The notes under the pieces were generated by a model that did not search any database, was not told the DNA's origin, and saw only the letters and a list, made by a program, of their open reading frames with translations. Positions 35,941 through 46,184 of a DNA stretch of 64,000 nt are shown here, piece by piece. Numbering within the stretch: position 1 is the stretch's first letter; every line of letters starts with the position of its first letter. Origin of the DNA: Davidsoniella eucalypti (Eukaryota > Ascomycota > Sordariomycetes > Microascales > Ceratocystidaceae); contig RMBW01000109.1 of NCBI GenBank assembly GCA_004009845.1, positions 1 to 64,000 of the forward strand, given 5' to 3'. The translations under genes and the position numbers were made by a program.

Positions 35941-35962
35941 ATCATCTCTAATAAGAGATGAT
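35941..35962. repeat. Perfect 9-bp inverted repeat with AATA loop
   Basis: ATCATCTCT and AGAGATGAT flank the four bases AATA and would form a perfect hairpin in RNA from either strand. It lies about 590 bp beyond the stop codon of the MYB gene, in its 3' direction. It may be a 3'-end structure; function unknown. Confidence 0.45.
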
Positions 35963-36548
35963 TGAAATGTATACAAACAAACTTTGATAATGATTGGTAT
36001 TCCGTGGTTCTTTAAGGCCAAGGGAAGGAGGAGGGGGGGGTTGAATTTTCGAACAATTTTTTTCGAATCGACATGAAAATATGGCAATCCAATCAGAAGA
36101 ATAATTTGTACCAAACGAAAAAAAAAAAAAAAAGGATATGCTAGGAAAATAGAAGGGAGAATACAAGAAAAAAAAAAGAATCAAGTTCAAGAATAAAAAA
36201 AACACCATTTTTTTCATTTCGTTTCCATCGTTATGTCAGGTATGTTGCAGTAGTAGGTAATAAGTAATAGTAGCGAGTTTCAATGGATATTGAAAAAGAA
36301 CGAAACACAAAGAAAAAAAAAAAAAGAGAAAAACAAAAGCCAATTGTGAGGGAAAAAAACATAACATAAAATAGAAGAAGAAACAAAAAGACAAGGCTCT
36401 AGGTACAGAATGACAACCAAGTCCCTTTGAAAAAAATAAAATAAAAAGATAAACACCAAGCCGTCGCCATAGTAATAAAGAAAAAAAAGTATGAGGAAAA
36501 CGTATTTCCAAAGAGAAATTCTCTCGGTAAGATAGACACGATATGCTT

Positions 36549-38234
36549 CTAGTTCATGCGCCGTCTGCTGGCATCTTCAGGATGCTCGTAGTATCGTCTC
36601 CGGTTATCTCGCGGACTCAGGTCTGGACTGGCTCGTCGTTTCTGGCCTACAGGTTCATACGCAGATTGCGGAGGAGGGGGTTGTTGCGATTGTGGAGGAG
36701 GTTGTTGGTGTTGTTGTTGCTGCTGAGAAGCGGGAGGATAGCCAGATAACGATGGGAGTAATGGCGGGGCCGGACTCGGCTCTGATTTGGTGGCAGGACT
36801 GAGGCTGTGGCCATGGCCTCCCATTGAGTACGCAGGGGTGCTGTAGGGACTGACCCCCGTAGTCAGTTCTGCAACGCTAGGTAGCAGACCGCTGTTTCTG
36901 CTGTGTGTCGGTGGGTGAAGAGGAGCTAGTTCCGAGTGTTGCTGCTGCTGCTGCTCGTGGGGAAGAGGCGGAGGCAAAGACGTCACTGGAGGCTGATCGC
37001 GTCGAGCAAGAGACGCCGGGTGTGGTGGTCCCGGGGTTGGAATCGACCGTGGATCGCTCATCGAGCCGCCCATGTGGCCGCCGTGAGACTGGTGATGGTG
37101 TGGCGGCGGCGGCGGTGGCGGGGCGGCGTTGTGGCTCATTCCCATGCCCATATTATGGCTGTGGGGCGGCATCTGGTGGTGTCGGCCATATTGCGGCGGT
37201 GGTTGGTGGCTGTGAGGGTGATGTGGCGGCGGCGGGGCGCCATAGTCGGCGCGAGGCGGAGGAGGCTGCGACTGGCCCCGCGACGAAGTAGACAGCGAGT
37301 TTCGGTGGCTAGTAGAGTCATTGACCGAGAGTGAAAAGGGCACGACGCCGGCCCGCTTGGCCATCTCCTCTTCGCCCATACGCCAATGCATTGCTTCGGC
37401 GGCGCGCCAGGGAACGGCCATCTCCTCGGCAACCTTCTGCCACATTTCCGGCTTGAATCTGGAACTTGTTAGTATAAACTGCGCTACGGGGCATTGCTTG
37501 GCCGGGCCAGCAATGCGAGGGGGTGCGGGGAGGGACGTGATTTACCGTTCGTAGAGGCGGGCTAGCTTGTTCTTTCGCTCCTCGTCCCACTCGCTACGGC
37601 GCTCGAGATAGTTCTGGTAGTGCAGGCGGCAGCTTATCGCGCTGCGGCCTGGCAAGCGCTTCGAGATGTCTTCCCACTTCATGCCGCCGCCGCGCAGCTC
37701 GATGATGAGGGCGTCTTCTTCGGGCGACCACTTGCTCTGCTTCTTGGCCGGGCTCTCGGAAACGTGCGACGGCATGTTCCGCTTGGTCGACATGATCTGC
37801 TGGTGCGTTGGCGGCATGTTTCCGAGGTGTCGCGAGTGCTGTGGCGGCGGCTGCTGGTGCATGCTGTGGTGCGCATGTTGGTGGAGGTGGTGCGCGTGCG
37901 GCATGGCGTGCGGCTGGCTGTGAGGGTGCTGCTGGTGGTGCATGTGCGGCGGCGACGGTCCACTCGGCATGAACGCCGGCGGCTGCGCGTAGGGCATGTG
38001 CCCTGGGATCGCCGAGGACGCCGTGGTGGGTGGATAGGGGGGCTGCCCGTGGGGAGATGCCGAGGAGGGGCGAGACTTGGCTGAAGTCTCTTGGGAGCTG
38101 GTGGAGGGAGCCTTGATTAAAGCTGCGATATCCACGGTGCCGGTTGGCCCGCCACGGGTCAGGCGTGAATCAGGGTCGGATCGGGAGCTTTGCGGTCTCG
38201 ATTGCTCGGATGTGGGTGCCTCGCGCACCACCAA
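36549..38234 (-). CDS. MYB/SANT DNA-binding protein, Pro/His/Gln-rich; start unresolved
   Basis: Two coding exons are clear: 38234-37546 and 37458-36549. They are joined by an 87-bp intron with a perfect TACTAAC branch site. Splicing restores LARLYER-FKPEMW. The frame gives about 532 residues. Two SANT/MYB repeats follow KKQSKWSPEEDALIIEL (first repeat from about residue 168, with WEDISKRLPGRSAISCRLHY); the second spans the splice junction (RKNKLARLYERFKPEMW...WRAAEAMHW). The rest is low complexity: His/Pro/Met-rich before the domain, Pro/Gln/His-rich after it, ending in a basic RRASPDLSPRDNRRRYYEH region. This suggests a nuclear transcription factor conserved in filamentous ascomycetes; targets are unknown. 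The 5' end is a problem: coordinate 38234 is a TTG and no in-frame ATG lies between it and the upstream stop at 38309. The N-terminal segment GGPTGTVDIAALIKA looks coding, so the true ATG is probably in an upstream exon I could not place. Confidence 0.82.
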
Positions 38235-41200
38235 CGTTGTTATTCTGACCGTTTTGAGCTGCGGTGTCTGAGTTTTCCAAGTGCAGGAAAACTCTGTAAA
38301 CGACCTCTAGATAGTCAAGTTGGGAAGTCTTGGAGCGGGGGGCAGCTGGCTTTCTTCTGTCTCTGTGGTTATCGGACAAGCAGAGGGAGGAGTTGGTCGT
38401 ATCAAGACGAAGGACAGCCGAGAAAAGAGTATGGACGGTGGAAGTCCAGGGAGGGGGGGGGAGGATATGGACAGCTCATAAGCTAGGCTGGATATGCTGG
38501 ATTGTCGACAAGTGGACAGAGGCCAGTCCGTAGCGTGAGAGGAGGGTAAGAAATAAATGGAAAGTGGGAAGTTGAGAGTTGAGTGGTAGATGGCTGATTC
38601 CAGTGTAAGCAGGCCGCGGGCACTAGGCTGCTCAGAAGGGCTGGCGCTTGCGACTACTGTAGTAGTGTCTGGTGGTGTCTGGTGTCTGATGTCTGGTCTG
38701 GGGTGGGGGGGGGGAGGGGGGGCAGATAGCTTGGTTGTAGTAGCAGTGCTAGTATTGGTAATGGTGTTGTGAAGATACTATGATGGTATGTCTTGCGAGA
38801 AGTATGGAAAAGCCTGGGTGAGGTTCAAAGAAAGGCTGAAGGATTTCAACGAAATAACACGAGCACTGACAGCTAAGCTGCGAGCTGAGAGATGGGAGAT
38901 GGGCGGGTGTTATAAAGTATAAAGTTGGATGAATAGACAAGAAGGAAAAGGAAGAAGAGCTAGGACAGGCGATGGAAGTACATTCATGTACTAGAAGTAG
39001 TAATGTACTACTACTGTGTTTGTGCTAGAGGACCCCCGGAAACAAGATGCAATGTGAAAAACGCAAGACGCCTAATATGGACGCACGACAGGGAAAGCCA
39101 GTTCTGAGCAGGCTTTTATCGTTGTTTTTTTCCTGCTCTTTTAATTCTTATTTTGAGAATGTGTAGAAGAACAATGGAATAAGAAGGGGGTGAGGACAAG
39201 AGACTGTGCTCTGACAAGTCTAGGTGATAGGTAGGGGTCGATGGGGGGGTGTGGCTGTAAGCGTTGAGCTAGGTCTGATGGTGTCAGCTGCTAGCACGTT
39301 GAACGGTGTAAGGGCGTGTAGCTTCGACTTGCAAAGATTAATAATAAAAAAAGCAGCAAGACAAAATATAGAAAAAGAAAAGAAAAAAGACATAAAAGAA
39401 AATCAGAGCTGCAGATGCAAGGACTGGGAAACTTTGCTGCCAGTTGCGGGCCAAGGCTGCTGAGGCAGATCCCCGAGAAGATGAACAAAGAGACGGCCAG
39501 TCAGCAGGCATTCTGAGCAGCAGAGAAGCAGAGAGAGAACGAAGCAAGCAGTGTCCAGCAAACGAGACGAAAACGAGCGGGCTCGCTGTACAGTATGTAT
39601 GTCTTGTACGTATTGTGCCTCCGTATCGTACAGACATGTATGTAGTACTGCAACGCAAGTCTACTATGACGACAGCGCCTGGGCTGCGTTGGCAGAGGCT
39701 ATCGAAGAAGCCATGGCAGACTGCGATGGCCCTACATATAGGTATGGGAACGGGGGAAAACAGCAAAGTGTGTGTATGATGATGTAGTTGGCAGTGGTCG
39801 ATGAACATGTTCAAGCGAGAAACAACGAACAGCTACGGGAACGATATACATGTGTCTGTACAGATACAGACGCTCTCGTTGGTCCGAGGCGGCAGTGTTC
39901 GCAGCAGCAATCTCTCTTCTGGTCATGGTTAGCCGGTAGGTACAGACGAGATGGTAGCCACCCATCCATTTGATCCTATCCGTCTATATATACGCACCAT
40001 CACTTTCGTCGCTTCTCGAGCATCGACACGCCCACGAGGCCCAAGATCCGCGTATACATGTAAAGGGGGGTGTTGCAGAGGGGAGAGGGCGTGGGCAGGT
40101 GGCAAGGAGGGCTCGTCAGCAATAAACATTGACGGTGGCAGTATTAGCAGCAGTTTTAAGAGTGACAATGGCAGTGGTAATACCAAAGGCAGCAGATGGG
40201 GGCCGGCTGACTACGGACGGAATCCGTCCATCCATATCTATAGTGAGATGGAAAGACGGGCTAGTTTTTTGTCCCATGTGTCTCCATACAGATATGCACA
40301 CATGGAGATATGGCCGAGTCTGTCTGGTCTTGTACAGACAGTCTCTGGAAGCTCCTCAGTCCTGGGCAGAGTGCAGAGTGCAGTAAAGCCGAGCAGAGGG
40401 TATGTCTAGTAGCGGCAGTCGGGTTGCAAAGTTCGAAAAATGGGATGAACAAAACGATGTAGGCCAGCAAGGGAGTGAAGTGTGTGGTGGTGCTGCAGAA
40501 ATCGAGCACACACTTTCTCTCTCTTCTGCCTGTCTCTTTGCGGGTTTTTTATTTGAGGGGGGGTGAGGAGGAAGGAGCAAGCCAAAGGGAGAAAGAGAGA
40601 CTGCCAGTCGGCAGAATAAACGCAGGCAAATAAAATCAGATAAAATTGGACGATACACAAACGGGGAAACTTGTCGAGCTACAGGCCTCCCTGGCTGCGG
40701 TGAGGTGTGTACTGAGTACGCTAAAAGCGAGCCAGTGCAGGAGAGCCAGAAGAGCATTTCAGAGATAAAATCAGACGATAACCAAAAGAAGGTGTCGGTT
40801 TCTTGGGTTGTGTTTTTTGTTTTTGTTTTTCTCTGAGAAGACTGGCCGGGCGTGTAAGAAAGCCAACTAGAACAGAGGGGGGGGGGGGGGGACCACATAG
40901 TATAAAAACACAGCAGAATCAATCTGCGCTGCCCAAATGCTGACACAGCAGAAAGTTCCATGGTTGTGTCAATTTGCCTTGGACAGACAGGCCCATCTCG
41001 GGGCTCTAGAAGACGCTCAAAACACTCGAAAAACAAGCCAAAGCCCCCCGGCTGGCTCCGTATCATGGCACGCATTTACCTGTGTACATGAGAGTCCGCG
41101 AAGCAAAGAGATGGAATACAACAATACCCATATGCTCCCGTCCGGGCTTCTGTCGTCAGAGCGGCAGATCAAACTGCTCGACATGTCGGCTTGCACGCTG

Positions 41201-41300
41201 GGATCGCAGGGCTGGCTGGACGGCTGCTGGATGCACCATAGCAAGTGACGGAAACTCAGATACAACACACATCATGCTACAAGATGCCGTATGTCTTCAC
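38235..41300. other. Upstream region of the MYB gene, pyrimidine-rich on its sense strand
   Basis: Read on the minus strand this region is rich in CT blocks (for example TCCACCGTCC, CCCCCCTCC) as expected for a long leader and promoter of the MYB gene. The only ATG near the coding start (38479-38477) opens a short uORF that stops within about 26 codons. A 239-codon minus-strand frame (41075-40356) is the longest unexplained one in the window, but its Ser/Leu/Pro/Phe/Cys-rich composition looks like translated leader sequence. The missing first MYB exon may lie here. Confidence 0.4.
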
Positions 41301-41731
41301 GTTCTCCCAGCAAAGAGCATTGCCTCTTCTCTGTCCGTGGCGCGGGGGTGTCTCTAATCAGCCGCCTTTTCGCCAAATAATGCACACTAGAGGGGGGGTG
41401 TTGGTCTAGCTGTAAAACACCTACAAGCTGGCCTGGCCGTGGTCTATGTAGCTAGTCAGTCCCGACGAGGGTCTTTCCTTGCCTTCTTTCCCTGCCCTTC
41501 TGTTGCCCGACCCTATTGCTTGGTTATGACACACTATTAACTTACTATTGCAAAACCTGGCCCTACTGCTACCACGCCGATTGTGCATAGCCAATATTTG
41601 GACTTGGACGCTACATTGCGGCAGGCCATTGTGATGGCATTCATGCTAGCAATGCTAGGACAAGCCGTCAAACAAGGCCAGTCTGGTCTATAGCATCAAC
41701 TATAAGAAGAGGCTCACGTCCGTTATTATGA

Positions 41732-41914
41732 TCATGACAGCAATAGCCAATAAAGTTTGTAGGCTTCTGTCGTTCCCTCCTCCCCCCCCAGACTGGCCTC
41801 TGTCTTAGTAAGCACCGTCCTCCAATCCAATGAGCACGGCGTCACATTCCCCTTACAACTCGTATCCATTTGCCGTCCCCTTGTTATGCCCAGCAGTTGT
41901 TTGGCCTTGGCCAT
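41732..41914 (-). CDS. Possible small protein (60 aa)
   Basis: The frame starts MAKAKQLLGITRGRQMD at an ATG with G at +4 and ends with YKLYWLLLS. Codon use and amino-acid mix look protein-like, but there is no recognisable domain, and a G8 run lies inside. Chance occurrence is quite possible. Confidence 0.15.
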   Translation of the reverse strand: MAKAKQLLGITRGRQMDTSCKGNVTPCSLDWRTVLTKTEASLGGEEGTTEAYKLYWLLLS

Positions 41915-42478
41915 TCACATTTGGATTGTCATATATTGGCCGTCAATCTCTTGTCTCCATGATACTCCATCGATAGTCAGGCAGCATGCACCCTCTCGGG
42001 GCCTTTTTGTGGCTTACTATCTTGCCTCGAGGCCGCACTTCACTTCATTTAAAGACTAGTCTAAGCCGAGATACTGGCTACGGGTGTTTCGCACTATCAA
42101 AGCCATTCTCTGGACATATTTGCCTACGTAGACACCGAATACCGTATACCATACCCGGTGCATTTGTAGTGTCTTTCTATAGAGAGTGCATATGTAGATG
42201 CAGCACGGCCTGTCGAGCTGCTGTCGTAACGGGCGCCTGATGCAAGATACAGAAGCGGCTGTTGTTTTGCCGTTCTGTTGTTATTGTTGTGATAGACCAA
42301 GCTACATATACATATCCATGGATAGTCGATGATAACGCAGCAAGCAGCAGCCTGCAACGCAACCCTCTTTTGCAAACCACTAGTGTGCATGCATGCAGCA
42401 TTGCCAAACAATAGCCCGAAAGCTACATGACCACCCGGGGCAGCATACATCACCTGTACATGTAGTGTCTGTATTTCT

Positions 42479-42500
42479 ACCTGTACATACGGATACAGGT
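42479..42500. promoter_or_regulatory. ACCTGTA inverted repeat
   Basis: ACCTGTA (42479-42485) and TACAGGT (42494-42500) form perfect arms 8 bp apart, and a direct copy ACCTGTACATG lies at 42452-42462. Such spaced palindromes often bind dimeric regulators; none is known here. Confidence 0.3.
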
Positions 42501-43503
42501 ATGCCGTCGAGGTGGCCGTAGCATTACAGCTCTTCTGGCCAATGCTACCCGCTATAGAGCAGCTGATACCAGCAGCATGCCAAAATCGGCGTAGCTGACG
42601 ATGCTTTGCCCTGCTTCTTTTCGCTTCCTGTCTGTCGTTGCACCTGTTTGTTTGTTTGTTTCTTTCTCTCTTCTTTTCCAGGCCCAGCCTCTTCTCTCCT
42701 CCAGCACGGGACTGTGATAACTCGAACCTCGACGTTTACCATCTCCGTCGTGATCTATGGCCTCGTACCTGGAATTCGCCCTCGTCCGCTTTCGCCCACT
42801 TATATGCGTCCGGATCAAGTTAGTATTTTACGTGCATAGCGTAGCCTTTTTTAGCCAAGGGACTAAGCTTTTTTGCTTAGGCACTGAAGAATTCGTTAGC
42901 CTGTTCTGTGCCAAGTGAAATAATAGCGTGGACGCTAAAACTCCAACGGCCCCCCTTCTCCTTCACAGGGCCAAAGCCCCCCCCCTTCAGCTTAAAGCTA
43001 AGTTAGTTAGGCCAATCCACCAAGATCTATAGTTCGCTGTCAAAAGGCCAAGATCAGAGACAATGAACTATTTCATTTCCTTTTCCTCTTCCTCCGTTCT
43101 GTAGAGAACAAGAGGCCTGAACTAAGCATAGAGTGGATGGGATGGGTTTATTCATGCGTTCGTTCGCACCCATGATTTCTTGGGTTTTCTTTCTTCTTCT
43201 CTCCCGAATATGTGTTCGAGGCAGCCCTCCATAACGCCTGTCTGGCCTACCTGTCCGCTCAATTTTTAAACCTTTTGCATGAAGCGGCCCAAGGCCAAAA
43301 TAGATGTGGCTAGCGCCGAAAATAACAGCAGCAAAAGAAAAAAAAAGAAAACAAGAATATAGTTCCAACATAACAATCCCACAACCAACCGGCCAATGTT
43401 AGAGGGGGCGTTTGGTTTGTTTTGCTGGTTCTGGTGCATCGTATTTGGCCCGGCCCCTCTTCCTTTGTCCGCTTCGCTTCGTGCTATACGTAGAGTTGTC
43501 ATA

Positions 43504-43548
43504 TGTATATTGTATATTGTATCTTGTATATTGTATCTGTGTGTATAG
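43504..43548. repeat. TGTATATT/TGTATCT short tandem repeat
   Basis: About five imperfect units of TGTATATT or TGTATCT follow each other in a 45-bp block. This is a minisatellite-like simple repeat in the gene desert. Confidence 0.6.
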
Positions 43549-43942
43549 GAAGAGCACTCTTTGGTTAGTTGGATGAGAGATGCCATCGGCTGTCCAACTA
43601 TGGTCGCCATTGCAGGCTACAGCACCATTCGATGCCAATAGTCTTATATTGCATACATATGCTATGCTATATATCTGTACACACATATGTACTGCACTTC
43701 AAGGGAGCGCCCTTCCCCCCTCTTCTCTACTGTCATCACAATGATGTAGTTGCCAGTAAGATGCCACCTGTCCCTGCCGTCTTCCGTGTTTCGTTCCCTG
43801 TCTACACAGTTATATACCTGAGTTTTACCATGAATTCATCACGTTTTTTTTCTTTGACCAAGTGCACGGCGTTGCTGCTCAGCCTTTCTCAAATCAGCGG
43901 CTACACAACTAAGTAGCAGGGTCCAGGGCTTACACAAGCCCG

Positions 43943-44167
43943 ATGACGACTCTAGAAGCGGTTAATATCCTGTTCCCAGAGCTACAAGAATCAGGCCATT
44001 TGCTCGCGATGGCGCGATGGGGCAGCTACGGAGAATGCAAAACTCCAATAGAACAGAGCGTATCAGCCGAAGAGGAATCGAGAATGAAGGTTCGTCGACT
44101 TAAGCGTCGACTTCTTCAAGCCACATTGGCTGGGATTAGAAGAGAAAATGCGTTCACGGGAACATAG
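43943..44167 (+). CDS. Possible small protein (74 aa)
   Basis: An ATG-initiated frame encodes MTTLEAVNILFPELQESG, then a charged helix-forming stretch (SAEEESRMKVRRLKRRLL) and ends with TAG. The composition is balanced and protein-like and the second half could be a basic amphipathic helix. I do not recognise the family, and no neighbouring exon is evident. Confidence 0.2.
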   Translation: MTTLEAVNILFPELQESGHLLAMARWGSYGECKTPIEQSVSAEEESRMKVRRLKRRLLQATLAGIRRENAFTGT

Positions 44168-45927
44168 CGCCGGGTTAACGAGAGATCAAAACTCGATTAA
44201 AATAAACAAATAAACCGAATACAGGTGTCCGGGTAAGATAAGCGGCAACTCCATTCCTGTCCTGTATCTTACACTATTCAGATATTTGCTAGGCCAATCT
44301 CAATTTGTACTGGAATCTCGACTTTTCCCGTCTCGTGCTAGTCCTTCGGAGAACAAAAAGCCATGCTTCTATTCTAGTCTGGAAAACTGATGCAGATTTT
44401 CTGTGTTAGCCAGCGATTCTCAGATCCAGCCACAATTGTGATTGATTGGCGATGGCGACTTTTGTTCCTTTCAAGCCATTTTCTACTGCCGACTTTTTTT
44501 TGGGTGTTTCTGCAGTACAGGGGAACGATGACGGCGATTATTATGGCGATTATTCGTTGAGCCAACGATTCGTCGGCTCTTCTTGGGACTCTTGAACCCT
44601 ACTGTTCGCCTCGTTTACGTACGCCTCTTCCAGGATCGTGATAAGCGGAGGGACAAAAAAAACTGCCAGCCAGACAAGTGGCTACTTGTATCAACTTTAT
44701 GACATGTCCAGAACAAAATAGTCGCCTGCAACATCATTTCCAAGAGCAAAAAATAGCATATAACCGGTACAACACCAACGGCTAAATGTCGGGTCGTAGA
44801 CGCTTGCTATTCTGACTTGAGCCATTAATGAGAGGAATTCAATGAAACAGCCTATCTAGGAGGTACCGTTTTTTACTGCCGAATTTTACCGGAGACAGGC
44901 CGTTCGTTCTTCGTATTGACCATCCTTAAATTTTCCTTTTTTTTTTTTTTTTCAGCAGAAGCAAGGCTTTCAACTGCCGGTTCTGTCGTTCGTACTATAT
45001 ACAGCAGATGACCTCTGTTCCGCAAATTCGACAACTGCGAACTCTGCGTGAGTTTGCTGCAAGCTGCAAGCAGGTTTAGGATCCTTCCTTTCTTTTTCAC
45101 CAAGATCTCTCCCCCCTTCCAATTCTCACCTGGGTTTCCACTTTTCGTCCACTGCTGGCTTGGTAACGGTACAAAAAGCACCAAAAAAACAAGTTTCAAC
45201 CTAGCCTAGCCCGATACCAAGCCATATTTCGTGTATATCTTAGGGTTGGCGGGAGTGGAGTGCGCAAACTTATCGCTTGGGTAATGCTGACGCTATCCTT
45301 GACCAGGGAAGGCTCTACCTCTGGCTCTGCAATAGGCTGGTATAGTAGTAGAGTATATAATGCTTTCTTGACCTTTTCTCTTGGATCACGACCTATAACA
45401 AAGATACTATCGTTTTGCTTGGCTTGTCTCCTTGTCCCACGTCAAAGGCTGGCTTGTTTAATGTGCCAGATTAGGCAAAAAAGGACTCAACACCTAAGCT
45501 TAGGCTGCAAGTAGCTGTTTTTTTTGGATTTGGATTTGACGCACTAAATTTCTCAAGGTTTAGCCGCCACGGGGGGGTCTCGAAGGATTGGTGTCAGATT
45601 GGTTGGCCTTGTAGTGCACACCATTACGCTTGTGCCTAACTATATGGGCAAAATTGATACTTGTTACTTGTAATGGTGAACTTGGACTCGTATATCTCGG
45701 GCCCTAAGGCCGACGGATTTCTTGTCGTGACGAAATGAAAAGTGATGTGATAGAGAGAAGAGGGTGTCATGTTCTATATGTCTTGAATTCGTGACCCTAC
45801 ATGTGTATGCTTGGCCAAGGTTTCCTCTTGTTTTGCCACTAGATATTCTAGAGACTGTAGAATAATCTTGCAAGGTTGATTCTAAAAGCACCAATAACAC
45901 ACACCTTTTGACTGTAGCGGCTGAATC

Positions 45928-46184
45928 ATGGCTTATCTTTTCCTCTTGTTGTTCTTGTCTAGATCGCAGAATTGGTTTGACCAGCTTTGCAAGGCTTTGT
46001 TCGACCTCGGTACGTCATTACGTCGGTCTAGGAAAACATGATTAGAGTCAGACACAAATACTGATACATCGTCTCGATCCCTACAGTCACTACTCTGGGG
46101 TTTGCCTCATCTGCGCTATTCGGGCATCACGGTCCTTGCTGTGTACAGATATGTGACCGTCAGCCTTTCGACTTTTTGCGGTGA
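45928..46184 (+). CDS. Possible small spliced gene (59 aa)
   Basis: Two short exons, 45928-46009 and 46087-46184, join in frame across an intron with GTACGT donor, a TACTGAT branch-like site and CTACAG acceptor. The product starts MAYLFLLLFLSRSQNWF and ends DRQPFDFLR, with a Cys pair in HHGPCCVQIC. The hydrophobic start could be a weak signal peptide or anchor. Alternatively the stretch before 45963 is an intron end (CTTGTCTAG) and the exon belongs to a longer gene. No homology is recognised; support is only splice signals plus an open joined frame. Confidence 0.2.

Larger units (their letters stand above)
29024..36548. other. Gene-poor stretch of about 7.5 kb
   Basis: It lies between TRM9 (+) and the 3' end of the MYB gene (-), so it should include both 3' UTRs. 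No conserved gene was recognised. It has many A-rich purine tracts (for example 30960-31000, 36110-36180, 36310-36360) and C or G runs of 10-12. Two small ATG-initiated frames (31334-31546, 32666-32941) and an exon-like piece (35481-35576) are the only coding-like parts. Confidence 0.5.

Noticed and set aside
36905..38084. Several long plus-strand frames, some over 130 codons, across the MYB gene
   Set aside because: They are antisense shadows of the GC-rich Pro/His/Gln-coding MYB exons and have no domain content.
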